This document shows positions 1 to 7,031 of a stretch of 9,011 bases of DNA, in pieces. The notes under the pieces were generated by a model. The model saw nothing but the letters and a program-made list of their open reading frames with translations, did no database searches and had not been told where the DNA came from. The position numbers were made by a program, and so were the translations under genes. The stretch comes from Paracoccaceae bacterium (lineage in GTDB: Bacteria > Pseudomonadota > Alphaproteobacteria > Rhodobacterales > Rhodobacteraceae): contig SLKW01000180.1 in assembly GCA_007134405.1 (NCBI GenBank), forward strand, positions 1 through 9,011. Direction: 5' to 3'. The number at the start of each line of letters is the position of its first letter. The first letter of the stretch is position 1.

Positions 1-509
1 ACCACGATGAACGCGGCCAGAAGCGGACCCAGGGCCGAGCCGGTATTGCCGCCGACCTGGAAGAGCGACTGCGCCGTGCCGAATTTCCCGCCCGCGGCGG
101 CGCGTGCGACGCGGCTGGCTTCGGGATGGAAGACGGCCGAGCCGATGCCGATCAACGCCGCGCCGGCCAGAAGCCAGCCGTAGGAGGTGCCGAAGGCGAG
201 GAAGACGAGCCCGATCAGGGTCGATCCCATGCCAAAGGTCATCGACTGCGGCACCGGACGGCGATCGGTCGCCATGCCGATGAGCGGCTGCAGGACCGAT
301 GCCGTCCCCATGAAGGCAAAGGTCATCAGCCCGATCTGCGCGAAGCTCAGCGCGAACTCGGCCTGAAGGAGCGGGTAGATCGCCGCCAGCAGCGACTGCA
401 TCACGTCGTTGATCATGTGGCACAGGCTGATTGCCAGGATCACGAGGTAATGCGTCCGCATTCCGCCCCCGGAGGTTGAGGCGGACTGCGTGGCGGAAGG
501 GGGCGGCAT
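1..509 (-). CDS. MFS transporter, fosmidomycin-resistance (Fsr)-like, N-terminal part
   Basis: This is the first 169 residues of an inner-membrane major facilitator transporter; the rest lies beyond the left edge. After a short Ser/Gly-rich tail, hydrophobic segments lie at about residues 21-42, 56-78, 91-108 and 111-127. The loop between segments 2 and 3 has GMATDRRP (78-85), the MFS motif-A position. The stretches SLCHMINDVMQS (28-39), VFHPEASRVAR (126-136) and FGTAQSLFQVGGN (143-155) match what I know of the Fsr subfamily, whose E. coli member exports fosmidomycin; the true substrate here is unknown. The ATG at 509 is chosen because GGAG lies six bases upstream. An in-frame ATG at residue 17 is possible but lacks as good a site. 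The gene is divergent from tamA. MFS assignment is secure; the Fsr subfamily is likely. Confidence 0.88.
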   Translation of the reverse strand, partial: MPPPSATQSASTSGGGMRTHYLVILAISLCHMINDVMQSLLAAIYPLLQAEFALSFAQIGLMTFAFMGTASVLQPLIGMATDRRPVPQSMTFGMGSTLIGLVFLAFGTSYGWLLAGAALIGIGSAVFHPEASRVARAAAGGKFGTAQSLFQVGGNTGSALGPLLAAFIV

Positions 510-512
510 CTG

Positions 513-519
513 GCACTCC
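513..519 (-). promoter_or_regulatory. Ribosome binding site of the MFS gene
   Basis: Read on the minus strand, the bases before the ATG are CGGAG followed by a six-base gap (TGCCAG). This is good Shine-Dalgarno spacing and supports the start at 509 over the later in-frame ATG. Confidence 0.55.
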
Positions 520-522
520 GAA

Positions 523-553
523 CGGTGGCGAATGTGCTGCACCGAAGCCACCG
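523..553. repeat. Inverted repeat in the divergent promoter region
   Basis: CGGTGGC at 523-529 and GCCACCG at 547-553 are perfect 7-base inverted copies separated by 17 bases. On the minus strand the repeat ends just upstream of the MFS Shine-Dalgarno site and overlaps the weak -10 candidate. It could be an operator or an mRNA hairpin. Seven bases in GC-rich DNA can also occur by chance. Confidence 0.3.
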
Positions 554-569
554 CTCGCGCAAATGTCAA
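541..569 (-). promoter_or_regulatory. Possible promoter of the MFS gene
   Basis: On the minus strand a perfect TTGACA (569-564) is followed, after 17 bases, by TTCGGT (546-541). The -35 element is strong but the -10 is poor. This could be a regulated or activator-dependent promoter, or a chance match. It is the best candidate in the short divergent region and would start transcription around 534. Confidence 0.3.
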
Positions 570-599
570 GCGGACCCCCTGCCTGAGGGCGGTACCTGC

Positions 600-627
600 T
601 TGATGATTGCGCCCCGCGCCGTATCAT
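600..627 (+). promoter_or_regulatory. Probable tamA-tamB promoter
   Basis: TTGATG (600-605), a 16-base spacer and TATCAT (622-627) resemble a sigma-70-type promoter; it is the most AT-rich stretch between the divergent genes. Transcription would begin near 634, almost at the first possible GTG start of tamA (636). That suggests either a leaderless message or a tamA start further downstream (666 or 714). Confidence 0.5.
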
Positions 628-635
628 GAAACGCT

Positions 636-2519
636 GTGAAAAAAATAAGACAAGGGTCGGTGCGGGTGGAGACGAGGACAAGCAGGGGGGGCGATGCCGG
701 GACGCGACGCCGCGTGAAGCTGGGCGCGCTGGCCGGCATACTGGCTCTGGGCTTGTCTGCATTCCCTCCGCACGAGCTGGGCGCCCTTGAGGCATTGGAC
801 TTTCGCGTGACCGAAGGGCCCGATGCGTTGCGCGAAGCGCTCGAGCGCGGTTCGCTCGTGCGGGCGCTCGACGCCGAGGCGCGCGCCAACCCGTTGGACG
901 TGATGTCCGCGGCGCGCGCCGAATACGGGCGGCTCATCGGTCTGCTGTACGAGCAGGGCTATTACGCCCCGCAGATCAGTGTGCGCGTCGATGGGCAGGA
1001 AGCTGCCGACATGGAAACCCTGCGCCCGCCGTCGGCGATCCGGCAGATCGTCGTCCTGGTCGAGCCGGGCCCACGGTTTCGCTTCGGGCAGACCGATATC
1101 GCGCCGCTCGCACCCGGGACCGAGCTGCCGTCGGGCTTTGCGACCGGCCGGCCTGCGCGCAGCACGCTGGTGCGCGACGCCTCCATCGAGGCGGTCGATG
1201 CCTGGCGGCGCGAAGGGTATGCCCTTGCCGAGTCGGTGAGCCAGGACGTGACCGCGGTGCATCCGGAGCGCCGTCTCGACGTGGTGCTGCGGCTCGCACC
1301 GGGCGAGCAATTGCGGTTCGGCGCGCTCAATCCCCGGGGCGCCGATGCGACGCGACCGAGGCGTATCCGCGCCATCGCCGGCTTGCCGCACGGCGAGATC
1401 TTCGACCCCGATGCGGTGGCCGAGGCCGAAGCGAGGCTGCGGCGCACCGGCACCTTCAGTTCGGTCGCGCTGCGCACCGCCGATGCCGCCAATCCCGACG
1501 GGACCGTCGATATCGAAGCCATCCTCGAAGAAGCGCCGCCCCGGCGCCTGGGCTTCGGCGCCGAGATCGACACCGAGGCAGGGCTCCGGCTGACCGGTTT
1601 CTGGTTGCACCGCAATCTTCTTGGCGGTGCCGAACGCTTGCGGTTCGAGGCGGCGGTGGAGGGGATCGGAGCCCGCGACCGCGGGATCGGGTTCACCGTT
1701 GACGGACGCTACACCCGCCCGGCGACGATCACCCGCGATACCGACCTGGAGCTGGGTGCGCGCGCGGCGTCGCTGAATGAACGCGACTACGATGCCGAGA
1801 CGGTTCAGGCGGACGTGCTGCTGGTCCATCGCTTTTCCGAGCAGTTGACCGGTCGTGCGGGCATCCTGCTGCGGTACGAGCGCGCGCGCTTCGGCGAGCC
1901 GCGCGTCACGCGCAACTTCGCCACGCTGGCGCTGCCCGTGGGGCTGGAGCGCGACACCCGCGATGACCCGCTCAACGCCACGCGCGGCACCTTCCTTTCA
2001 GGACAGGTGGAACCCTATCTGGGATTTGCCGGGGCCGATCATGGCGCCAGGCTCCGGCTTGATGCGCGCGCCTATACCGGGTTCGGCGACGGGCGTTTCG
2101 TGCTTGCCGGGCGCGCGCAGGCCGGGGCGGTTCTGGGCAGCGCGCTCGACCGGACGCCGCGGCAATATCTCTTCTATTCCGGCGGCGGCGGCACGGTGCG
2201 TGGCTTGCCCTTCCAGTCGCTGGGTGTCGAGGTTGATGGCATCCGGTCGGGCGGGCGGGGCTTTGCGGCTCTGTCGGGCGAAGCGCGGACACGCGTGACG
2301 AGCGCGATCTCGGTCGTGGCTTTCGCCGATGCCGGCTATGTCGCCGAGCGCGCCTTTGGCGGGCAATCGGGCTGGCACGCCGGGGCGGGCCTCGGCATGC
2401 GTTACGACACACCCGTCGGCCCGCTGCGCCTGGACGTCGCGGTCCCCGTGCGCCGCAGCGCCGCCGACGCGGATGCCCGGCGATTTCAGATTTACCTCGG
2501 TATCGGGCAGACCTTTTGA
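636..2519 (+). CDS. tamA: TamA, outer-membrane Omp85-family assembly factor
   Basis: TamA is an outer-membrane beta-barrel that works with TamB in envelope assembly. From the earliest start (GTG 636) it has 627 residues. A signal-like hydrophobic stretch lies at about 29-43 after a basic Arg/Lys segment. POTRA-type repeats follow at about 53-300; the last is clear, from LRFGALNP through RLRRTGTFSSVALR to VDIEAILEE. The Omp85 barrel covers about 303-627, with GLERDTRDDPLNATRG (436-451) and the conserved loop-6 motif in GTVRGLPFQSLG (519-530). The last residue is Phe after alternating barrel residues (FQIYLGIGQTF), a standard outer-membrane signature. Other in-frame GTG starts exist at 660, 666 and 714; 666 has AAGGG nine bases upstream and fits the promoter position better. 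The stop codon overlaps the tamB start, so the two are translationally coupled. The family call is firm; the start is uncertain. Confidence 0.93.
   Translation: MKKIRQGSVRVETRTSRGGDAGTRRRVKLGALAGILALGLSAFPPHELGALEALDFRVTEGPDALREALERGSLVRALDAEARANPLDVMSAARAEYGRLIGLLYEQGYYAPQISVRVDGQEAADMETLRPPSAIRQIVVLVEPGPRFRFGQTDIAPLAPGTELPSGFATGRPARSTLVRDASIEAVDAWRREGYALAESVSQDVTAVHPERRLDVVLRLAPGEQLRFGALNPRGADATRPRRIRAIAGLPHGEIFDPDAVAEAEARLRRTGTFSSVALRTADAANPDGTVDIEAILEEAPPRRLGFGAEIDTEAGLRLTGFWLHRNLLGGAERLRFEAAVEGIGARDRGIGFTVDGRYTRPATITRDTDLELGARAASLNERDYDAETVQADVLLVHRFSEQLTGRAGILLRYERARFGEPRVTRNFATLALPVGLERDTRDDPLNATRGTFLSGQVEPYLGFAGADHGARLRLDARAYTGFGDGRFVLAGRAQAGAVLGSALDRTPRQYLFYSGGGGTVRGLPFQSLGVEVDGIRSGGRGFAALSGEARTRVTSAISVVAFADAGYVAERAFGGQSGWHAGAGLGMRYDTPVGPLRLDVAVPVRRSAADADARRFQIYLGIGQTF
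652..656 (+). promoter_or_regulatory. Candidate ribosome binding site for a shorter TamA
   Basis: AAGGG lies nine bases before the in-frame GTG at 666 and only three before the one at 660. Starting at 666 would keep the basic segment and the whole signal-like hydrophobic region while removing ten residues. No comparable site precedes 636 or 714. Confidence 0.35.
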
Positions 2520-2521
2520 TG
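2517..2521 (+). promoter_or_regulatory. tamA/tamB stop-start overlap (TGATG)
   Basis: The tamA stop TGA (2517-2519) and the tamB start ATG (2519-2521) share one base. With no clear ribosome binding site upstream, reinitiation by ribosomes finishing tamA is the likely route, which would keep the two products in a set ratio. Confidence 0.7.
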
Positions 2522-5500
2522 CGTTTCATGTTTCATATCGCGCTTGCGCTGGCTCTGATCGTCGCCGTATTCGCCGCGCCCGCCCACGCCCAGGAAGGCA
2601 CGCCCGAGGAAGACCAGGGCATCATCACCCGCTTCCTGCAGGACACGCTGACCGATGCCGGGCGCACCGTGCGCATCCGCGGCTTCAGCGGGGCGCTCGC
2701 CTCGCGCGCGACGATGGAGGAGTTGACCATCGCCGATGACGAAGGGGTGTGGCTGGTCCTGCGCGACGTCGTTCTGGACTGGAACCGCCGCGCGCTCTTT
2801 CAGCGGATCGTGTCGATCAACGAACTCTCCGCGGCCGAGATCGAGATCCGCCGCCCGCCGGTGAGCCCGGAGCCCGACGTACTGCCCAGCCCGACCGCGC
2901 GCGCGCCGTTCGAGTTGCCCGAACTGCCCGTCTCGATCACCATCCGAAGCCTTCAGGCCGATCAGGTGACGCTGGGCGAGGCGTTTCTGGGGCAGGAGGC
3001 GCGGCTGCGTCTGGAAGGTCAGATGCGTCTTGAAGGTGGCGAGGGCGAGGGCGCCTTTCTGGCCGAACGGATCGATGGCCAGGAGGGCACCTTTCGGTTC
3101 GAGGGCGAGTTCGACAACGTCTCGCGCGTGCTTGCCCTTGATCTGGAGCTGACCGAGGGGCCCGACGGGATCGCGGCCACGCTTCTCGACATCCCCGACC
3201 GGCCATCCGTGCAGCTCGCCATCTCGGGCGACGGGCCGCTGGAGACGTTCACCGCCAACGTAACACTCGGCACCGATGGCGAGGAGCGGGTCAGCGGCAC
3301 GATCCTTCTGGACGACGAATCCCCGTTCAACAACGACGACACGGCCCAGCATTTCGAGCTCGACCTCGCGGGCGACCTGCGCCCGCTTCTGCAACCCGCC
3401 ATGCACCCGCTGTTCGGCACCGACAGCCGCCTGCGGGCACGGGGTAGCCGGGCCGAGAGCGGCGCGGTCAGCCTCTATGAGCTGACCTTCAACACCCGTA
3501 CCGTGCGTCTGGCCGGGCGCGCCGATTTCACCGCCGAGGGCCTGCCCACGGTGATTCACCTGATCGCCGACGTGGCGCTGCCCGATGGCACGCCGCTGGT
3601 TCTGCCCGGCTCGGACGGCGCCGCGCGATTGCGCGAGGCCGCACTGGTCATCGAATACGATGCCGAAGTGTCACCCGACTGGCTGATCGAGGCCGAGATC
3701 CAGGATCTGCTTTTGCCCGACCTCGATATCGAAAGCTTCGATCTGGTGGCGGATGGCCGTCTGCAGCCGCCCGGCATGGGCAATGGCCCGATCTTCGACG
3801 GCACCTTCGACTTTGCCGCGCGCGGAATCGATGCGGTCGATCCGGACCTGCAGCGCGCCCTGGGCGACGCGGTGAGCGGTTTCATGAGCCTCACCCTGCC
3901 TGCGGTGGGCGACCCGGTCGAGATCGGCGAACTGAGGATCGAGGGCGAAACCGTCTCGCTGCGCGCGCAGGGCGTGCTGACCGGTCTGGAATTCGACGGC
4001 GAACTCGAGGCCGAGGCCCCGGACCTGTCAGCCTTCTCGGGCCTGGCGGGCCAGGATCTGGGCGGCGTGGCGCGCATCACGGGCGCGGGCCAGGTCAACT
4101 TCCTGACCACCGCTCTCGACCTCGAACTGGGCCTGACCGCCACCGACCTGTCGGTCGATATCCCCGAGGCGGACCGTTTTCTCGCCGGACAATCGGTCAT
4201 TCGCGCCTCGGTCAGGCGCGACCAGGTTGGCACGACCCTGCGCAGCCTGACGCTGAACGCCGGGTCGCTGAACGTCGTCGCTTCGGGCCAGCACCAGCCG
4301 GAGGCAGTTTTTCTCGATACCGAGGTCGCGATCACCGACCTGAGCCGGCTTGGGCCGGGCTATGGTGGCGAGCTTCGGCTGGATGCCCGCTTCGAAAGCG
4401 ACACGCTGGGCGGGCGGCAGGTCGAGTTCTCCGGCTCCACGCGCGACATCCGGCTGGGAACGCTGCCCGGCGCCGACGAGGCCGCGGCGCTGCTGCGGGG
4501 AACGACGCAAATCGATGGCGCGGTCTCAATGGACGCGCTTGGCGTCGCCATTGAGCGGTTGAACATCGACAGCGACCAGATCGCCTTCAACGCGACCGGA
4601 CGCTGGTCCGAGACCGCGCCCGACATCGTCGCGCGGCTGGAGCGGCTGGAGCTGGCCGGGATCCGTCCGGGCTTGGCCGGGCGGCTGCAGGGACAGGCGC
4701 GGTATTTCACGCGACCGGGCGAGGGGCAGGTGATCGACCTGCAACTGGGCAGCGATGGCGCATTGCGGCTGGGCCAGCAGCCGATCGACGGGATGCTGGC
4801 GGCTGGGGTTGAGCTGACCCTGCGGGCGCTGCAGCCCGAGGCTGGCGGGCTGGTGATCGAAACGGCGCGGCTTGACGCGCAGGGCGCCCGCGTCACCGCC
4901 GAGGGGCGTCAGGAGCCAGACGGGGCGGCGCGCTTTGCGCTGACCGGCAGTATCGACGATCTGGGGCGGGTGGTCACCGGCCTTTCGGGTCCCGGGGGGA
5001 TCAACGCAACCGTCAGCCGCGCCGCGGGGGCCAGCGTCTATGATACCGAATTTACGGTGACCGGGCCGTCGGCGCTGGATCTGCGCGGCTCGGGGCAGGT
5101 GGATGAAAGCCTGGACATGAACCTGCGCGTGACCGGCACGCTCGACGCCGCCATCGCAAATCCGTTCATCGAGCCGAACTCGGTCCAGGGTCCGGTGCGG
5201 GTCGATGCGACGATTCAGGGACCGCCGGCCCTGACCTCGCTGGGCGGGAGCGCGTCGTTGAGCAACGGCCGCTTCGTCGCGCCCGGGCCGGGGTTTGGCG
5301 TCAGCGGGATCGAGGCGAATGCGCAAATCGTGAACAACCGCCTTCAGCTGGACGTGACGGGCGCAGCCGACCGGGGCGGGCGCGTGGCGATTGCCGGCTC
5401 CATTGGTCTCGATGGCGCGCGCGAGGCGGATCTGCGCGTCACCGCCGACCAGTTGCGCGTGGTCCAGCCGCAGCTTTTCGAGGCCGAGGTTTCGGGGCAG

Positions 5501-6406
5501 GTGCAGATCACCGGGCCGATGGCGCAGGGCCCGCTGGTCTCGGGCACGGTGACGGTGAACGAGGCCGAAATCCGCATTCCCAACTCGCCGCTGGCGCGCG
5601 CCGGCTTCGTACCGCAGGGGCTGCGGCATGTGGGCGACAGCCCGGCCGTGCGCCGCACGCGCGAGCATGCCGGTATCGCCACGGGCGAGACCAATGGCCG
5701 CACGCCGACGCCGCTCCGGCTTGACCTGACGCTCGATGCGCCGGGGCGGGTCTTCGTGCGCGGCAGGGGGCTCGATGCCGAACTGGGCGGCAGGTTGCAG
5801 TTGACGGGCACAACGCGCGACATCATTCCCGCGGGCAGCTTCTCGCTGATCCGGGGGCGTCTCGATCTGCTGGGCAACCGCTTCGTGCTGACTGAGGGAA
5901 CAGCAAGCCTGGTTGGAACTTTCGTGCCTTTCCTGCGGCTTGTGGCGACCACCGAGAGCGGCGGCGTGGCGACGAGCATCATCCTCGAAGGCCCGGCGAC
6001 GGAGCCCGAGATCCGCTTCACCTCGGTCCCTGAACTGCCCGAGGACGAGGTTCTTGCGCGGTTGATCTTCGGCCGCTCGCTCGACTCGCTGTCGCCCTTC
6101 CAGGCGGCGCAACTGGCGATGTCCGTGGCCACGCTGACGGGGCGCGCCGACAGCGGTGTGCTGGGGCGGACGCGGGAGGCGTTGGGGTTGGACGACCTGG
6201 ATATCGTGATGGACGACAACGGCGAGACGGCGGTTCGGGCGGGGCGGTATATTGCGGATAACGTGTATACCGACGTGACGGTGGACAGCGCCGGGCGGGG
6301 TGAGGTGTCGATCAACCTGGATCTGACGCAGTCGATCACGGTGCGGGGGCGCACGGATACCGAGGGGCGCACCGCAGTCGGGGTCTTCTTCGAGCGCGAT
6401 TACTGA
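2519..6406 (+). CDS. tamB: TamB, translocation and assembly module protein (DUF490)
   Basis: TamB is the long periplasmic partner of TamA and belongs to the AsmA-like bridge proteins, which run between inner and outer membranes and are implicated in outer-membrane protein assembly and phospholipid transport. The protein has 1,295 residues, close to the usual TamB length. Residues 1-24 form a hydrophobic signal ending in APAHA, followed by QEG. The body (about 30-960) is a repetitive beta-rich series with recurring Leu/Ile/Val alternation and phrases such as LTGLEFDGELEAEAP. The C-terminal DUF490/TamB domain (about 970-1295) contains VFVRGRGLDAELGG (1078-1091), LTGTTRDIIPAG (from 1095), RGRLDLLGNRF and the end segment INLDLTQSITVRGRTD. 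The ATG at 2519 shares its A with the tamA TGA. A TTG at 2516 is in frame but unlikely. No strong Shine-Dalgarno is visible, consistent with translational coupling. A terminator-like hairpin follows 19 bases after the stop. Confidence 0.95.
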   Translation: MRFMFHIALALALIVAVFAAPAHAQEGTPEEDQGIITRFLQDTLTDAGRTVRIRGFSGALASRATMEELTIADDEGVWLVLRDVVLDWNRRALFQRIVSINELSAAEIEIRRPPVSPEPDVLPSPTARAPFELPELPVSITIRSLQADQVTLGEAFLGQEARLRLEGQMRLEGGEGEGAFLAERIDGQEGTFRFEGEFDNVSRVLALDLELTEGPDGIAATLLDIPDRPSVQLAISGDGPLETFTANVTLGTDGEERVSGTILLDDESPFNNDDTAQHFELDLAGDLRPLLQPAMHPLFGTDSRLRARGSRAESGAVSLYELTFNTRTVRLAGRADFTAEGLPTVIHLIADVALPDGTPLVLPGSDGAARLREAALVIEYDAEVSPDWLIEAEIQDLLLPDLDIESFDLVADGRLQPPGMGNGPIFDGTFDFAARGIDAVDPDLQRALGDAVSGFMSLTLPAVGDPVEIGELRIEGETVSLRAQGVLTGLEFDGELEAEAPDLSAFSGLAGQDLGGVARITGAGQVNFLTTALDLELGLTATDLSVDIPEADRFLAGQSVIRASVRRDQVGTTLRSLTLNAGSLNVVASGQHQPEAVFLDTEVAITDLSRLGPGYGGELRLDARFESDTLGGRQVEFSGSTRDIRLGTLPGADEAAALLRGTTQIDGAVSMDALGVAIERLNIDSDQIAFNATGRWSETAPDIVARLERLELAGIRPGLAGRLQGQARYFTRPGEGQVIDLQLGSDGALRLGQQPIDGMLAAGVELTLRALQPEAGGLVIETARLDAQGARVTAEGRQEPDGAARFALTGSIDDLGRVVTGLSGPGGINATVSRAAGASVYDTEFTVTGPSALDLRGSGQVDESLDMNLRVTGTLDAAIANPFIEPNSVQGPVRVDATIQGPPALTSLGGSASLSNGRFVAPGPGFGVSGIEANAQIVNNRLQLDVTGAADRGGRVAIAGSIGLDGAREADLRVTADQLRVVQPQLFEAEVSGQVQITGPMAQGPLVSGTVTVNEAEIRIPNSPLARAGFVPQGLRHVGDSPAVRRTREHAGIATGETNGRTPTPLRLDLTLDAPGRVFVRGRGLDAELGGRLQLTGTTRDIIPAGSFSLIRGRLDLLGNRFVLTEGTASLVGTFVPFLRLVATTESGGVATSIILEGPATEPEIRFTSVPELPEDEVLARLIFGRSLDSLSPFQAAQLAMSVATLTGRADSGVLGRTREALGLDDLDIVMDDNGETAVRAGRYIADNVYTDVTVDSAGRGEVSINLDLTQSITVRGRTDTEGRTAVGVFFERDY

Positions 6407-6424
6407 CGTGGTATCAAGCGGTTA

Positions 6425-6450
6425 GCGGCGGCGCCTTTGGGCGCTGCCGC
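6425..6450 (+). terminator. Probable tamAB transcription terminator hairpin
   Basis: An 11-pair stem (6425-6435 with 6440-6450, one G-T wobble, otherwise perfect) closes a four-base TTTG loop. It begins 19 bases after the tamB stop. The following bases (TCGCTTTCG) are only modestly T-rich, so it may act with Rho or as a 3'-end stabiliser rather than as a classical terminator. Confidence 0.6.
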
Positions 6451-6462
6451 TCGCTTTCGCAT

Positions 6463-6538
6463 GCGCGGCGGGGTGGTTTGCCGCTGCTTGGCTGGGTGGG
6501 CCGGGCTGCCTGCGCGGGACGCGCGGAGGGGTGGTTTG
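6463..6538 (+). repeat. Imperfect 18-base direct repeat, two copies
   Basis: The copies at 6463-6480 and 6521-6538 differ at one base: GCGCGG, then C or A, then GGGGTGGTTTG. Their starts are 58 bases apart. They lie between the tamB hairpin and the 11-base tandem array. Function is unknown. Confidence 0.6.
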
Positions 6539-6559
6539 GCCCTGTCTTGCAGGGAAACC
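6533..6559. repeat. Interrupted palindrome next to the tandem array
   Basis: GGTTT (6533-6537) pairs with AAACC (6555-6559), and CCCTG (6540-6544) pairs with CAGGG (6550-6554). This leaves a two-base GG bulge on one side and a five-base loop. It overlaps the second copy of the 18-base repeat and ends 14 bases before the 11-base array. It might form a structured RNA end on either strand; there is no T-run for a classical terminator. Confidence 0.4.
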
Positions 6560-6573
6560 GGGAGTCTCACAGG

Positions 6574-6683
6574 GCGTATGACATGCGTACACAGAGCGTA
6601 TGACATGCGTACACAGAGCGTATGACATGCGTATGACACGCGTAGGACAAACGTAGGACTCGTGTAGGACTCGCGTAGGGCTC
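6574..6683 (+). repeat. Tandem array of ten 11-base units
   Basis: The block divides without gaps into ten 11-mers. The first five alternate GCGTATGACAT (A) and GCGTACACAGA (B) as A-B-A-B-A, giving a perfect 22-base higher-order repeat over 6574-6617. The next five are GCGTATGACAC, GCGTAGGACAA, ACGTAGGACTC, GTGTAGGACTC and GCGTAGGGCTC. The shared core is roughly GCGTAKGAC. Eleven bases is about one helical turn, so each core faces the same side of the DNA. The unit is not a multiple of three, and reading frames across it give no plausible protein. It could be a protein-binding array or a simple slippage-derived minisatellite. Confidence 0.85.
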
Positions 6684-6786
6684 GGGCCCCGGCGGAGGGC
6701 GGGATTGCGGCATCGGCGGTTTGGGGGGGAGCGCGTGGTGGAGCCGGGCGCGATGGATCGGGCGTGGCAATGGGCCGGGGGCGATT

Positions 6787-6900
6787 GGGCCAGATTCAAG
6801 GCCAGATTCAGGGCCAGAGTCAGGGCCAGAGTCAGGGGCGGAGAAGGCCAGTTGGGCGATAGGGCCAGTTTTGGGGTGGCGATAGGGCCAGTTGCGCGAT
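6787..6900 (+). repeat. GGCCAG repeat cluster (12-base tandem units, then spaced copies)
   Basis: Four tandem 12-base units occupy 6787-6834: GGGCCAGATTCA, AGGCCAGATTCA, then two copies of GGGCCAGAGTCA. Three more GGCCAGTT copies begin at 6846, 6863 and 6886, each followed at varying distance by GGCGAT or CGCGAT. In total GGCCAG occurs seven times in 104 bases. The 12-base unit keeps a reading frame and would encode Arg-Ala-Arg-Phe/Val steps on the plus strand, but nothing else supports a gene. Confidence 0.75.
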
Positions 6901-6914
6901 GGGCGTGCAGGCGG

Positions 6915-6955
6915 GGAGCGGAGGGGCGCGCGCCCGAAGGCGCGGAGCAGAGGGG
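6915..6955 (+). repeat. Short purine-rich direct repeat flanking a GC palindrome
   Basis: GGAGCGGAGGGG (6915-6926) and GGAGCAGAGGGG (6944-6955) differ at one base. Between them, overlapping the end of the first copy, lies the perfect 12-base palindrome GGGCGCGCGCCC (6924-6935). It is another sign of local duplication in the spacer. Confidence 0.45.
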
Positions 6956-7031
6956 TGTTGCCTGGTTTCAGGTGCCGCGGTGCGGCCCCTGTGCTGCCGG
7001 GGGCAGCGGCCGCGACTTGGCCTGCGCGCTG

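Noticed and set aside
126..479. 117-codon plus-strand frame at the left edge
   Set aside because: It is antisense to the MFS gene, whose membrane segments and Fsr motifs are clear. The plus-strand product is a charged low-complexity sequence.
624..1829. 401-codon open frame antisense to tamA
   Set aside because: It is a GC-rich shadow of the POTRA and early barrel region. Composition is Arg/Gly/Ala/Pro-rich with no hydrophobic core or recognisable domain.
2492..3559. 355-codon open frame antisense to the start of tamB
   Set aside because: It spans the tamA/tamB junction on the opposite strand, with no ribosome site I could defend and no motif. It is a shadow frame.
4526..6112. 528-codon open frame antisense to tamB
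   Set aside because: It lies fully inside a clear TamB coding region. Its product is a low-complexity Arg/Gln/Ala-rich sequence with no family motif, and long antisense frames are expected at this GC content.
6574..6683. The 11-base array considered as a CRISPR array or plasmid iterons
   Set aside because: Units are contiguous with no unique spacers, so it is not CRISPR. There is no replication initiator gene or DnaA-type site nearby to support an origin.
6422..6799. 125-codon minus-strand frame reading through the 11-base array
   Set aside because: Its His/Cys/Tyr-rich centre is a by-product of the repeat and its ends are Pro/Arg-rich. It also crosses the tamB hairpin. No evidence for translation.
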